Positions 50,532-57,637 of a stretch of DNA of 64,000 nucleotides are shown piece after piece. This DNA is from Halorussus salinisoli (GTDB lineage: Archaea; Halobacteriota; Halobacteria; Halobacteriales; Haladaptataceae): the NCBI GenBank assembly GCA_005239435.1, contig SZNP01000001.1, positions 372,001 to 436,000 on the forward strand, in the 5' to 3' direction. How positions within the stretch are numbered: position 1 is the first letter of the stretch; every line of letters begins with the position of its first letter. A program made the translations under genes and the position numbers. Below the pieces are notes generated by a model. It was given only the letters and a program-made list of their open reading frames with translations, searched no databases and was not told the DNA's origin.

Positions 50532-50543
50532 CGAACATGTTCG
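50532..50543. promoter_or_regulatory. NarO-type palindrome upstream of the HTH_10 regulator
   Basis: CGAACATGTTCG, a complete 12-base palindrome, 42 bases before ATG 50489. Confidence 0.7.
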
Positions 50544-50574
50544 CATTTCTCCCCGGCGACGATCGGTAGGCCGA

Positions 50575-50586
50575 CGAACGTGTTCG
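50575..50586. promoter_or_regulatory. NarO-type palindrome upstream of DUF2249 gene
   Basis: CGAACGTGTTCG, perfect match, 38 bases before ATG 50625. Confidence 0.7.
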
Positions 50587-50624
50587 GGGCAAACGTCGTG
50601 GGAGCGGGCCGCGTAGCGGCGGGT

Positions 50625-50897
50625 ATGCAGACCGACTTCACCGAACGAGCAGTCGAGCGCACCGACGCCCCGGCCGACCGGTCCCGCGAGGTTCTCGACG
50701 TTCGGGAATTCGGGCCGCCGAAACCGCTGACCGAGACGCTCGAAACGCTGGCGGACCTCGCCGACGGAACCGTGCTCGTGCAGGTCAACGACCGGGCCCC
50801 GCAACACCTCTACCCCAAACTCACCGACAGGGGGTACGAGTTCGAGACCGTCACCGACGAGGACGCGGTTCTGACGGCGATCTGGCGGAAGAACTGA
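50625..50897 (+). CDS. DUF2249 domain protein
   Basis: A 90-residue protein; about 20 residues of leader, then a DUF2249 domain (VLDVREFGPPKPLTETLETL, TVLVQVNDRAPQHLYPKL). The RHP and NDHxP motifs are altered to PKP and NDRAP. ATG 50625 is fixed by its 38-base distance from a perfect palindrome. Divergent from the HTH_10 regulator and presumably co-activated with the denitrification genes. Role unknown. Confidence 0.83.
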   Translation: MQTDFTERAVERTDAPADRSREVLDVREFGPPKPLTETLETLADLADGTVLVQVNDRAPQHLYPKLTDRGYEFETVTDEDAVLTAIWRKN

Positions 50898-50930
50898 GCC
50901 GGCCGACGTACCGGGTCGCTCCCGGCCGGT

Positions 50931-51149
50931 TCACAGCATCTCGTCGAGCGCGACGTACGACCCTTCTTCGGCGGTAATCCACTCGGTTACGAGGGCTTCG
51001 TCCGAGGCCCCATCCGGATAGAGGGTACACTCGTCGGACTGGGAGTCGTGTTCGACCACGACCGCAGTCAGGGCGTCGAGTCGGTCGGAGGACGCGTCGT
51101 CGGTCGGCGGCGTTCCGTCGTCGGCGTTGGGTGGAGCGGTGTTCGTCAT
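50931..51149 (-). CDS. small haloarchaeal protein (DUF7511-like)
   Basis: A 72-residue acidic protein: disordered N-terminus, then LTAVVVEHDSQSDECTLYPD and ALVTEWITAEEGSYVALDEM. It fits, from memory, the small DUF7511 family found next to many haloarchaeal genes. No known function. It converges with the DUF2249 gene and lies 27 bases after the universal stress protein gene on the same strand. Confidence 0.72.
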   Translation of the reverse strand: MTNTAPPNADDGTPPTDDASSDRLDALTAVVVEHDSQSDECTLYPDGASDEALVTEWITAEEGSYVALDEML

Positions 51150-51176
51150 GGTTGGAGTTAGGCGGCGAGTAGGGAG

Positions 51177-51647
51177 TCAGTTGTCGGAGTTGGCGTCCAG
51201 CGCGGCCTCGACGACCGGCGAGTCGGCGTCCGCGATGTTGACCGTCAGGACGGGCACCGTCGAGAGGGTGACGACCTTCTGGGAGACGCTACCGAGCATG
51301 TCGCGCGTCGGGTCGGCCCCGTGGGTGCCCATGACCACGAGGTCGGCATCGCGGTCGTCTGCGGCCGCGAGAATCTCGTCGGCGGGGTTTCCCTGCCGAA
51401 TCTCGGTCGTGACCGTCACGTCGTCGAACCTGGCCGCGGCCTCGTCGGTCGCGCGCTCGCCTTCTTCGCGGAGTCGGTCCGTCACTTCGGGAATCCGGTC
51501 GTCTTCGAGCGTCAGGAACGCTCGGTCGTCCACGACGTAGAGGACGTGAACGTCGGCCCCCCGCCGACCGGCGACGTCGCGGGCGTGTTCGACCACCGTC
51601 TCCATAGCTTCGCTCCCGTCGGTCGGAAGCAACACCGTGTCGTACAT
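51177..51647 (-). CDS. universal stress protein UspA family
   Basis: A 156-residue single Usp domain: MYDTVLLPTDGSEAMETVVE at the N-terminus, GNPADEILAAADDRDADLVV, and the ATP-binding GTHGADPTRDMLGSVSQKVV. Length is normal. A role in stress or anaerobic adaptation is the family expectation. Upstream (51675-51685) is an AT-rich TATATATGTGC, a likely promoter on the minus strand. Confidence 0.92.
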   Translation of the reverse strand: MYDTVLLPTDGSEAMETVVEHARDVAGRRGADVHVLYVVDDRAFLTLEDDRIPEVTDRLREEGERATDEAAARFDDVTVTTEIRQGNPADEILAAADDRDADLVVMGTHGADPTRDMLGSVSQKVVTLSTVPVLTVNIADADSPVVEAALDANSDN

Positions 51648-51775
51648 TACGTGCGATACTCGGTGCCGGGACGGTATATATGTGCTCAGTCGTTCCCACT
51701 CGATGAAAACGGAAGACGACCCCCGACAGAAGCTAACCTCTAACGTTCACAAATTTACCTAAATTCAGGCGCTAA

Positions 51776-51892
51776 TGCCCCGTCCTCAAGGAGTCGTTCG
51801 AGAGAGCTTCGCTCTCTCGTGATCACGAAAATCTTCGATTTTCGGACAACAACGCAGGCCGAAGGCCGAGTAGCGCAGTAGGTCGGGGATAC
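51776..51892. repeat. right-end-like remnant of an IS200/IS605-group element or MITE
   Basis: CCCCGTCCTCAAGGAG ... CGAGTAGCGCAGTAGGTCGGGG parallels CCCCACCCTCAAGGAG ... CGAGTAGGGTGGGG at 53315-53364, but has inserted hairpins in the loop and no TnpB coding sequence before it. Probably the end of a second, decayed element. Confidence 0.4.
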
Positions 51893-51947
51893 AGCACCGT
51901 CATTGTCCTACAAACAGTCTGCGACGACCAGCCCACAGGCTCACCGA

Positions 51948-51983
51948 TACGATTATACATCTAGACAGTGTATCTATATCGTA
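51948..51983. promoter_or_regulatory. palindrome directly before the DUF2080 gene
   Basis: TACGATTATACA (51948-51959) pairs with TGTATCTATATCGTA (51969-51983) with few mismatches. It ends 1 base before ATG 51985. It could be the element's left-end hairpin, a promoter with overlapping operator, or both. Confidence 0.4.
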
Positions 51984-51984
51984 C

Positions 51985-52128
51985 ATGGACCAGTTCACAA
52001 TCAACGGCCACGAAGTCATAGACGGCGAGGTGAAAGCCACCGGCAACGGCGCTCATGTCTATGTCCCGAAACGGTGGCGCGGTGCGGACGTGAAAGTCGT
52101 CCGTACTTCTGAACCCGACGATGAATAG
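51985..52128 (+). CDS. DUF2080 family transposase-associated protein
   Basis: A 47-residue protein (MDQFTINGHEVIDGEVKATG ... AHVYVPKRWRGADVKVVRT), a swapped-hairpin AbrB-like fold commonly encoded directly in front of haloarchaeal IS1341-type tnpB genes. It ends immediately before the tnpB ATG at 52129. It may regulate the element; function unproven. Intact. Confidence 0.85.
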   Translation: MDQFTINGHEVIDGEVKATGNGAHVYVPKRWRGADVKVVRTSEPDDE

Positions 52129-53357
52129 ATGAACTACAACTACAGGTATCGACTGAACCCGTCCGATGACATCCGTGAGCGATTAGCGTGGACTGTCGAT
52201 ACCTGTAGGCAGGTCTACAACCACTTCCTCCACCGTTTCAATCGGCACGACGATACCTCGGCGTACTCCGAGCAAAAGCGTCTGCCGGACCTGAAAGACT
52301 GGTGGACTGACCTGCAAGACGTTCACTCAAAGGTGCTTCAGAAAGCCGTCCAGAGGTTATACGACAACCTCTCGACGCTCAAGGCCCGCAAAGAGAACGG
52401 CTACAACGTCGGGGAGTTGAAGTGGAAAGCGCCGGGAGAGTACCAATCATTCACCTACAGTCAGTCTGGCTTCAAACTCAAAAACACGAGTGGTCAGACT
52501 CGACTGTGGCTCTCGAAGATTGGTGACATCCCCATCATGTTTCACCGTGACCTTCCCGACGACGCGACCCTCAAGACCGTCACGGTCAAACGCGAACCCA
52601 CCGGCACGTGGTACGCCATCCTTGGCGTCGAAACCTCCGACGACCCACCCGAGAAGCCCGAGAAGGTGACTGACGCTGTTGGTATCGACGTGGGTATCCT
52701 GAAACATGTCCACGACAGCAATGGAACCGCTGTCGAGTCACCTGACCTCTCCGACGAACGCGAGCGGTTGGAACGCGCCCAACGCAATCTCTCGCGGAAG
52801 GAACACGGCTCGAACAACTGGGAGGAACAGCGCAAGACGGTTGCCCGCAGACACGCCGACTTGAAGCGCAAACGCCGAGATTTCCTGCACAAACTCTCGG
52901 CGTACTACGCCCGCGAGTACGACCTTGTAGCGGTTGAGGATTTGGACGCGAAAGGGCTGGTTGAACTCCCCGGTAACTCTCGGAATCGGGCGGGAGCCTC
53001 GTGGGGGACGTTCCTCCGGATGCTCGAATACAAATGCGAGCGCGAAGAGCGCACTTTGTCGCCGTAGACCCCCGAGGAACGACGAAAGAGTGCGCGTCAT
53101 GCGGAACGAAGACGGACAAACCGCTGTGGGTGCGTGAGCATTCGTGTCCGTCGTGTGGGTTCGAGGTGGACAGAGACGCGAATGCGTCGTGGAACATTCT
53201 GTCTCGCGGTCTCGAACAAGTAGGGACGGGCTGTCCCGAATCAACGCCTGTGGAGACTGCGCTCCCTACGGACACCGATTCGGTGTCTGCAAAGCGCGTC
53301 GTGGAAGCAGGAAGCCCCACCCTCAAGGAGCGACCCGCGTCAGCGGTGAGCGAGTAG
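52129..53357 (+). pseudogene. tnpB: tnpB (RNA-guided nuclease-like) gene with frameshift
   Basis: Frame 1 (52129-53067) encodes 312 residues with the N-terminal region, RuvC-I Asp (AVGIDVGILKHV) and RuvC-II Glu (LVAVEDLDAKGL). After LEYKCERE the frame is lost: another frame carries AHFVAVDPRGTTKECASCG and CPSCGFEVDRDANASWNILS, i.e. the zinc finger and RuvC-III Asp, to a stop at 53357. Related proteins read CERE-G-x-H here, so a single G seems deleted near 53047. No slippery heptamer is seen, so decay rather than programmed frameshifting is likely. Confidence 0.85.
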
Positions 53358-53364
53358 GGTGGGG
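53315..53364. repeat. right-end hairpin of the tnpB element (guide RNA 3-prime region)
   Basis: CCCCACCCT (53315-53323) and AGGGTGGGG (53356-53364) form a strong stem around the tnpB stop codon, followed by AGGAAGTCAC. In IS605-group elements this is the 3-prime end and part of the omega RNA scaffold; the guide would be read from the flank after about 53373. Confidence 0.55.
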
Positions 53365-53443
53365 AGGAAGTCACTTATTCAGCCGTTCTCGCCGTCTGGG
53401 GAAGGGATACACGGATATACGTCTTCAGTGTGGAATTTCTTAC

Positions 53444-53789
53444 ATGACAATCGTAGTTCCGTTCGACGGCTCCGAACTCTCCGAGGCCGCCCTCGTGCGC
53501 GCGACTGCGCTACGGGGAGGCCTTCGAGGAGAGCGTCCTCGCACTCACTATCGTCCCCGAGAGCGACGTGGAGTACGCCCGCGAACACGGCTGGCTCGGA
53601 CTCGACGAGGACTGGGAGGTCCAGCACGGTCTGGTCAACGGCGACCTCGCGTACATGATGGTTTTCCTCGCCGTGGCGGCGTTCGGCGCGGGACGACTCC
53701 TCGGACTCGACGCGCTGATAGAGAAGTACGAAACGGGCGGCGAACTACTGGTCGAGCGCTACCCCAAACTGCGGTACGTCCTCGGCTGA
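53444..53789 (+). pseudogene. uspA-doxX deletion fusion with frameshift
   Basis: ATG 53444 starts a UspA domain (TIVVPFDGSELSEAALVRAT), which shifts frame near 53505 to YGEAFEESVLALTIVPESDV, EYAREHGWLGLDEDWE. At about 53620 it runs directly into the C-terminus of a DoxX-type membrane protein (HGLVNGDLAYMMVFLAVAAF ... YPKLRYVLG). The rest of uspA and the front of doxX are missing. A deletion between two adjacent genes plus a frameshift explains this. It lies just beside the IS1341-type element. Confidence 0.8.
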
Positions 53790-53819
53790 ATCCCCTCCGC
53801 TCGGACGCCTCTCGTTCCG

Positions 53820-54095
53820 TCACTCGGCGTACAGCGAGTAGAGGATGATAGCGAATCCGACAGCAGTCAGCGCGCTCTCGACGACGAGCGCCGACGTTGC
53901 GGCGGTTTCGAGCAGGCGGTCCACGACGCCCGCGAGTAGCGACCCGAGCGTGACGGTGCCGAACCCGAGCGCCAGCGCCCGGAGCGCGGTCGCGCCGGTC
54001 CGGCGGTAGGCCTTGAACGCGAAGTAGGTGATGAGACCACCCAGTACAAGCGTTATGGTCTTGAGAGCGACGACGGTAGAGGTGATGTGAACCAT
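53820..54095 (-). CDS. small three-helix membrane protein (DUF7521-like)
   Basis: A 91-residue protein with three hydrophobic helices (TITLVLGGLITYFAFKAY, ALALGFGTVTLGSLLAGVV, LVVESALTAVGFAIILYSLY). It fits, from memory, the DUF7521 family, which is regularly paired with an HTH gene in haloarchaea. It begins 1 base after the stop of that HTH gene (54097), so they are co-transcribed. Possibly a membrane partner of the regulator; unproven. Confidence 0.8.
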   Translation of the reverse strand: MVHITSTVVALKTITLVLGGLITYFAFKAYRRTGATALRALALGFGTVTLGSLLAGVVDRLLETAATSALVVESALTAVGFAIILYSLYAE

Positions 54096-54096
54096 G

Positions 54097-54474
54097 TCAG
54101 GTCTCCTTGCGGACCTCGGCCCAGAGGCCCGCGAGTTGCTCCTCGGCCGACTGGGTCGGTCGGGTGATGGACACCTCGAACTGGCGCTCCTCGTCGAGGA
54201 ACACCTTGACCTCCTCGAACGCCAGGGCGTACTCCGAAGTGTGGTGGCCGTCGGTCCGGATGGCGGTCTGCTCGCTCAGTATCGAGGCGTCGGTGAGTCG
54301 CTCTAGTTTCCGATACGTGGTCGACGTGGGAATGTCACACTGGGTGGAAATTTCGCTCGCGGTCATGGGTTCTTGGATTTGGCGGACGATTCGCCTGCAG
54401 TCAGGGTCGTCCAGGGCGTCGAGGACGGATTGGAGTTCCGGCGAGTCCTCAGTCCCCAACGGGTCGCGGACCAT
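54097..54474 (-). CDS. winged-helix transcriptional regulator (ArsR/HTH_20-like)
   Basis: A 125-residue protein. The wHTH lies at about 10-80: LQSVLDALDDPDCRRIVRQI, MTASEISTQCDIPTSTTYRK and LERLTDASILSEQTAIRTDG. The C-terminal part (EYALAFEEVKVFLDEERQFE) is a dimerisation strand/helix. ATG 54474 starts the conserved sequence; the frame is open upstream but that part is not conserved-looking. It heads a two-gene unit with the small membrane protein at 53820. Confidence 0.85.
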   Translation of the reverse strand: MVRDPLGTEDSPELQSVLDALDDPDCRRIVRQIQEPMTASEISTQCDIPTSTTYRKLERLTDASILSEQTAIRTDGHHTSEYALAFEEVKVFLDEERQFEVSITRPTQSAEEQLAGLWAEVRKET

Positions 54475-54638
54475 CGAATGGGATTCATTCTGATACGAAC
54501 ATAAGACGTTCGACTTCAGTCCCAAAAAGCGGTTCCGACCAGCGGAACGAACTGGAACGGTCTGCAACGGACTGCCCCATCGTTATAGCTACGGACCAAA
54601 CTAGGAACCGTACCGAAGTGGCCTCTACCAAAATCGAC

Positions 54639-54998
54639 ATGAACGAAACGCCGACCATACTGATAGTAGATGATAATCGCCCGCTCGCGGACGGCTTTGC
54701 TCGCGCCCTCCCCGAAGAATACGAAGTGTTGACCGCCTACACGGGTAAGGAGGCCCGGGAATCGTTCCACGAGGACGTCGACGCGGTCCTGCTGGACCGT
54801 CGCCTACCGGACGTTTCGGGAGACGAACTCCTCGACGAGATTCGAGAGGGGGAGTTCGATTGCCGAATCGCGGTCGTCTCGGCAGACCAACAGTCCTCCG
54901 ACCTCGACTGCGACACTTACCTCACGAAACCGCTCGCCGGCCCCGACGTCGTTCGTGACACCGTTGAAGACCTCCTCGACGGAAACGTCTCGGACTGA
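54639..54998 (+). CDS. single-domain response regulator (receiver)
   Basis: A 119-residue CheY-like receiver: acidic pair in ILIVDDNRPLADGF, phospho-acceptor in AVLLDRRLPDVSGDEL, and the conserved Lys in YLTKPLAG. No output domain and no adjacent histidine kinase, so an orphan relay protein. ATG 54639 is preferred; an in-frame GTG at 54618 adds seven residues. Confidence 0.88.
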   Translation: MNETPTILIVDDNRPLADGFARALPEEYEVLTAYTGKEARESFHEDVDAVLLDRRLPDVSGDELLDEIREGEFDCRIAVVSADQQSSDLDCDTYLTKPLAGPDVVRDTVEDLLDGNVSD

Positions 54999-55144
54999 CC
55001 ATCTCGGACGTCTCGGCCTGACTATCTCGGGGTCGTGGCTCCTCGCCCACGACTGCGCTCGTGGCTGTTCACGACCATCTGTTTCGTGAACTGTTCACCG
55101 ATTCGACGCGAACCCTTTTGTCCCTTCTCGGAGTACGTAGTCCC

Positions 55145-55819
55145 ATGAGATTTGTTATCGTTGGTGCAGGACGGGTCGGTCTGCGTACCGCCCGCATCTT
55201 GCAGGAAGAGGGCCACGAAGTGACCGTCGTGGAGAACGACGCCGACAAGGCCGAGCGCGGTCGTAAGGAAGGTTTCGTGGTCATTGAGGGCGACGGGGCC
55301 AGCGAGGAGATCCTGGAGCAGACCGACCTCGAAACCGCCGACGCTATCGGCGGGTTGACCGGCGACCTGAACGTCAACTTCGCGGCGTGCATGATCGGCA
55401 AGCACTACGGCTGTCGGACGGTCCTGCGCATCGACGAGGACTACCGCGAGGACATCTACCACAAGTTCGCCGATGACGTGGACGAGGTGGTCTACCCCGA
55501 GCGCCTCGGTGCGGCAGGTGCGAAGACCGCACTACTCGGCGGGAACTTCAACGTCATCGCCGACCTGACCGAGCAACTCCAGTTGACCACCGTGGTCGTG
55601 GCCGACGACTCGCCGATCGTCGGCCAGCATGTCAGCGCGGTCGAACTCCCCGAGGACGCGCGCATCTACGCCCACGGTCGGGCGCGAGAGCGCATGACGA
55701 TTCCGCTGCCGAACACGACGATAGAGGGGGGCGACCAACTCGCGGTCATCGCCGACCAGACGGCCCTGTCGAACGTGCGCCAGCGTCTCCAGGGCGAGGC
55801 GGCGGAAACGGCCGAGTAG
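55145..55819 (+). CDS. trkA: TrkA family potassium transport regulator
   Basis: A 224-residue RCK protein. The N-terminal NAD-binding domain has VIVGAGRVGLRTARILQEEG and VVENDADKAERGRKEGF; the C-terminal RCK_C half has TTVVVADDSPIVGQHVSAVE and IEGGDQLAVIADQTALSN. It gates a Trk-type potassium channel in response to nucleotides; high internal potassium is the haloarchaeal osmolyte strategy. No trkH gene is adjacent. ATG 55145 starts the first strand directly. Confidence 0.92.
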   Translation: MRFVIVGAGRVGLRTARILQEEGHEVTVVENDADKAERGRKEGFVVIEGDGASEEILEQTDLETADAIGGLTGDLNVNFAACMIGKHYGCRTVLRIDEDYREDIYHKFADDVDEVVYPERLGAAGAKTALLGGNFNVIADLTEQLQLTTVVVADDSPIVGQHVSAVELPEDARIYAHGRARERMTIPLPNTTIEGGDQLAVIADQTALSNVRQRLQGEAAETAE

Positions 55820-56645
55820 GCTTCCGGATTCGGTCGCCTATCCCAACGTGCGGTACGGGAAGCCTCGCCGTTTACAGCGAGAAGGAAGTCACCGAACGAA
55901 GTACGAACTTCCAAAAAATCGACCGAGGAGGGCAGTGGGTAGCGCGGGGTAGTGGTTGACACCCCGAAACGAGAACTTTCGTGGGAGGATTGGTGACACT
56001 GTGGCGAGAAGCCAACTCGCCGCCAGAGCCTCCGGCGTCGTCGGGCTGTCGACCGGGAGACTGCTGCACGCTTCGCGCCCGAGCCGTCCGGGCGCATTCC
56101 ATTCTTTGGCCGGTTCGGACTTTGTTATGTGCCGTCTGCACCGGCTGCAGGTTGCGTCTGCACACCGAACGGTCCAGTCAGACGACACCTAGGCCGGCCG
56201 TAAGAGGTGATTACTGGGCGTATCTGTCTTCGACTCCTGCGGTGCGGCGTAACACTCGTCCCTACCACGACTCGCCGAGGAAGTTCCGAAAGGGGGAGTG
56301 GGAGAGGGTGTGGTGGTGTGCCGGGCGCGCGGTGTGGGAGGATGGGGGAAGAGAGGCCGTCGATGCGCGCCCAGTCGGGCGTGTGAACGGGACCTACTTA
56401 AAGGTGCGTCAGACGGACGGCGACGAAATCGCCCTCGGGCTACGGTTCTCTCCGACGACTGCGAGGTCTGGACGGTCGCGGTCGGTCTCGGCGTGACCGG
56501 ACTCGACACGGTCGGACTCGGCACGGCGGACTCGATTCGGCGAGGGTAGTTGCGAGTCGTCCTCGGACTCGCCGCGGTGAGGAGTTTCACCGTCGCACTT
56601 GCCGAGTCGCCTACCTTCAAGGTCGGCCGGACCGAGACTGGTCGT
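55820..56645. other. 826-base region without a convincing gene
   Basis: At 55857-55892 there is a lone hairpin GGAAGCCTCGC ... GCGAGAAGGAAGTCACC that looks like the right end of an IS1341-type element. A GGAAGT/ACTTCC hairpin overlaps it. From 55950 to 56200 both strands are open in some frames, but composition is not haloarchaeal-like (Cys/Arg/Ser-rich), so probably non-coding or decayed. 56290-56400 is G-rich on the plus strand with TACTTAAAGG at 56395-56404, which could be a promoter for the 56646 gene or an unseen RNA. Confidence 0.4.
55857..55892. repeat. solitary IS1341-type right-end-like hairpin
   Basis: CTCGC (55864-55868) pairs with GCGAG (55877-55881) inside GGAAGCC ... AAGGAAGTCACC, the same border words as the tnpB element end at 53311-53373. 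No transposase gene is attached, so it is a MITE-like or solo end. Confidence 0.45.
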
Positions 56646-57512
56646 ATGTACGGAACCGGCGTGCCGCTGATTACGCCCTTCGACGAGGACGGGGAACTCG
56701 ACGCCGAGCGACTCCGAGAACTCGTCGGATGGGTGCAAGACGGCGGCGTGGACTTCATCGTTCCCTGCGGGTCGAACAGCGAAGCCGAACTGATGGGCGT
56801 CGAGGAGCGTGCCCGCGTGGTCGAACTCGTCGCCGACGAGGCCGACGTGCCGGTTGTGGCCGGGACGGGCCACCCCGGACTGAAGGAGACGCTCCGCCAG
56901 ACCGACCTCGCCGCCGAGGCCGGCGCGGACGCCGCGCTGGTGGTGACGCCGTTCTACTACCACCACGACGACGAGGCACTGGAAGACTACTACCGCGAGG
57001 TCGCCGACGAGAGTCCGATTCCGATCTACCTCTACAGCGTGCCGGTCTTCACCGACGTGAAACTCTCGCCCGAGGTGGTCGGGCGACTCGCCAGCCACGA
57101 CAACGTGGCCGGGATGAAAGACTCCAGCGGCGACGTCGAGACCCTCCAGCGCGAGCGCAGACTGACCGACGACGAGGAGTTCGACCTGTTCGTCGGCAGC
57201 GGGAGCGTCTACGCCCACGCGCTCGCGTCGGGCGCCGACGGCGGGATTCTGGGACTGGCGAACGTCGTGCCCGAGCGCGCCAGCGAGATTTTCGAACTCC
57301 ATCAGGCCGCCGAAGACCAGGCGGCCCGCCAACTCAACGCGCGACTGGTGGAACTCAACCGGGCGGTTACCTCCCGATTCGGCGTGCCGGGCGCGAAGGC
57401 CGCGATGGCCGAGCGAGGCGTCCCCGCGGGCTATCCGCGCAAGCCGCATCGGGAGGTCGGCGAGGACGTGCGCGCCGAAATCGCGGAACTGGTCGAGGTC
57501 GCCACGCCGTAG
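56646..57512 (+). CDS. dihydrodipicolinate synthase/KDG-aldolase family protein
   Basis: A 288-residue class I aldolase of the DapA/NAL superfamily. Features are MYGTGVPLITPFDEDGELD, VPCGSNSEAELMGVEERARV, the Tyr of PIPIYLYSVPVF and the Schiff-base lysine in NVAGMKDSSGD (near residue 158). It could be DapA (lysine synthesis) or a 2-keto-3-deoxygluconate aldolase of the semiphosphorylative Entner-Doudoroff pathway; haloarchaea use DapA-family proteins for the latter. The usual DapA GTTGE motif is CGSNSE here, which speaks for a sugar-acid aldolase. ATG 56646. Stands alone. Confidence 0.85.
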   Translation: MYGTGVPLITPFDEDGELDAERLRELVGWVQDGGVDFIVPCGSNSEAELMGVEERARVVELVADEADVPVVAGTGHPGLKETLRQTDLAAEAGADAALVVTPFYYHHDDEALEDYYREVADESPIPIYLYSVPVFTDVKLSPEVVGRLASHDNVAGMKDSSGDVETLQRERRLTDDEEFDLFVGSGSVYAHALASGADGGILGLANVVPERASEIFELHQAAEDQAARQLNARLVELNRAVTSRFGVPGAKAAMAERGVPAGYPRKPHREVGEDVRAEIAELVEVATP

Positions 57513-57637
57513 GCGGGACTTTTTATCCGTTCTTCGCACCGATTGCTCCGGTGTCCGTGGCGATTCGTAGCAGAGCGAGAGGAATTCGTAAACGAGTTTC
57601 CGATTACAGCGTCGTCTGACCGCCGAAAAGAGCCGAC

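Larger units (their letters stand above)
51648..51984. other. left flank of the IS1341-type element, with IS-end-like hairpins
   Basis: A 337-base gap. 51775-51900 contains three hairpins (CGAGAGAG/CTCTCTCG, CGAAAATC/GATTTTCG, GGCC-GAA-GGCC) enclosed by CCCCGTCCTCAAGGAG and GTAGGTCGGGG. This resembles the right end of the element at 53315-53364. 51948-51983 is a further near-palindrome before the DUF2080 start. Confidence 0.5.
51948..53373 (+). mobile_element. IS1341-type (tnpB-only, IS200/IS605 group) insertion element, inactivated
   Basis: The unit comprises a 5-prime near-palindrome (TACGATTATACA/TGTATCTATATCGTA, 51948-51983), a DUF2080 gene, a tnpB with a one-base deletion, and a 3-prime hairpin CCCCACCCT/AGGGTGGGG (53315-53364) followed by AGGAAGTCAC. 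The 3-prime region of such elements encodes the guide (omega) RNA that overlaps the tnpB end. No tnpA is present. The exact outer ends are estimated. Confidence 0.7.

Noticed and set aside
52129..53067. Programmed ribosomal frameshifting in tnpB
   Set aside because: No slippery heptamer or downstream pseudoknot is visible at the shift point, and related TnpB proteins are encoded in one frame.
53001..53357. Separate zinc-finger protein starting inside tnpB
   Set aside because: It is the displaced C-terminal part of TnpB after a one-base deletion, not an independent gene.
55820..56645. Possible RNase P or SRP RNA gene, because of GAGGAAGTTCC-like and GC-rich structured segments
   Set aside because: The conserved 3-prime ACAGAA-type element of RNase P and the SRP GNAR/Alu signatures were not found; the similarity is limited to a few bases.
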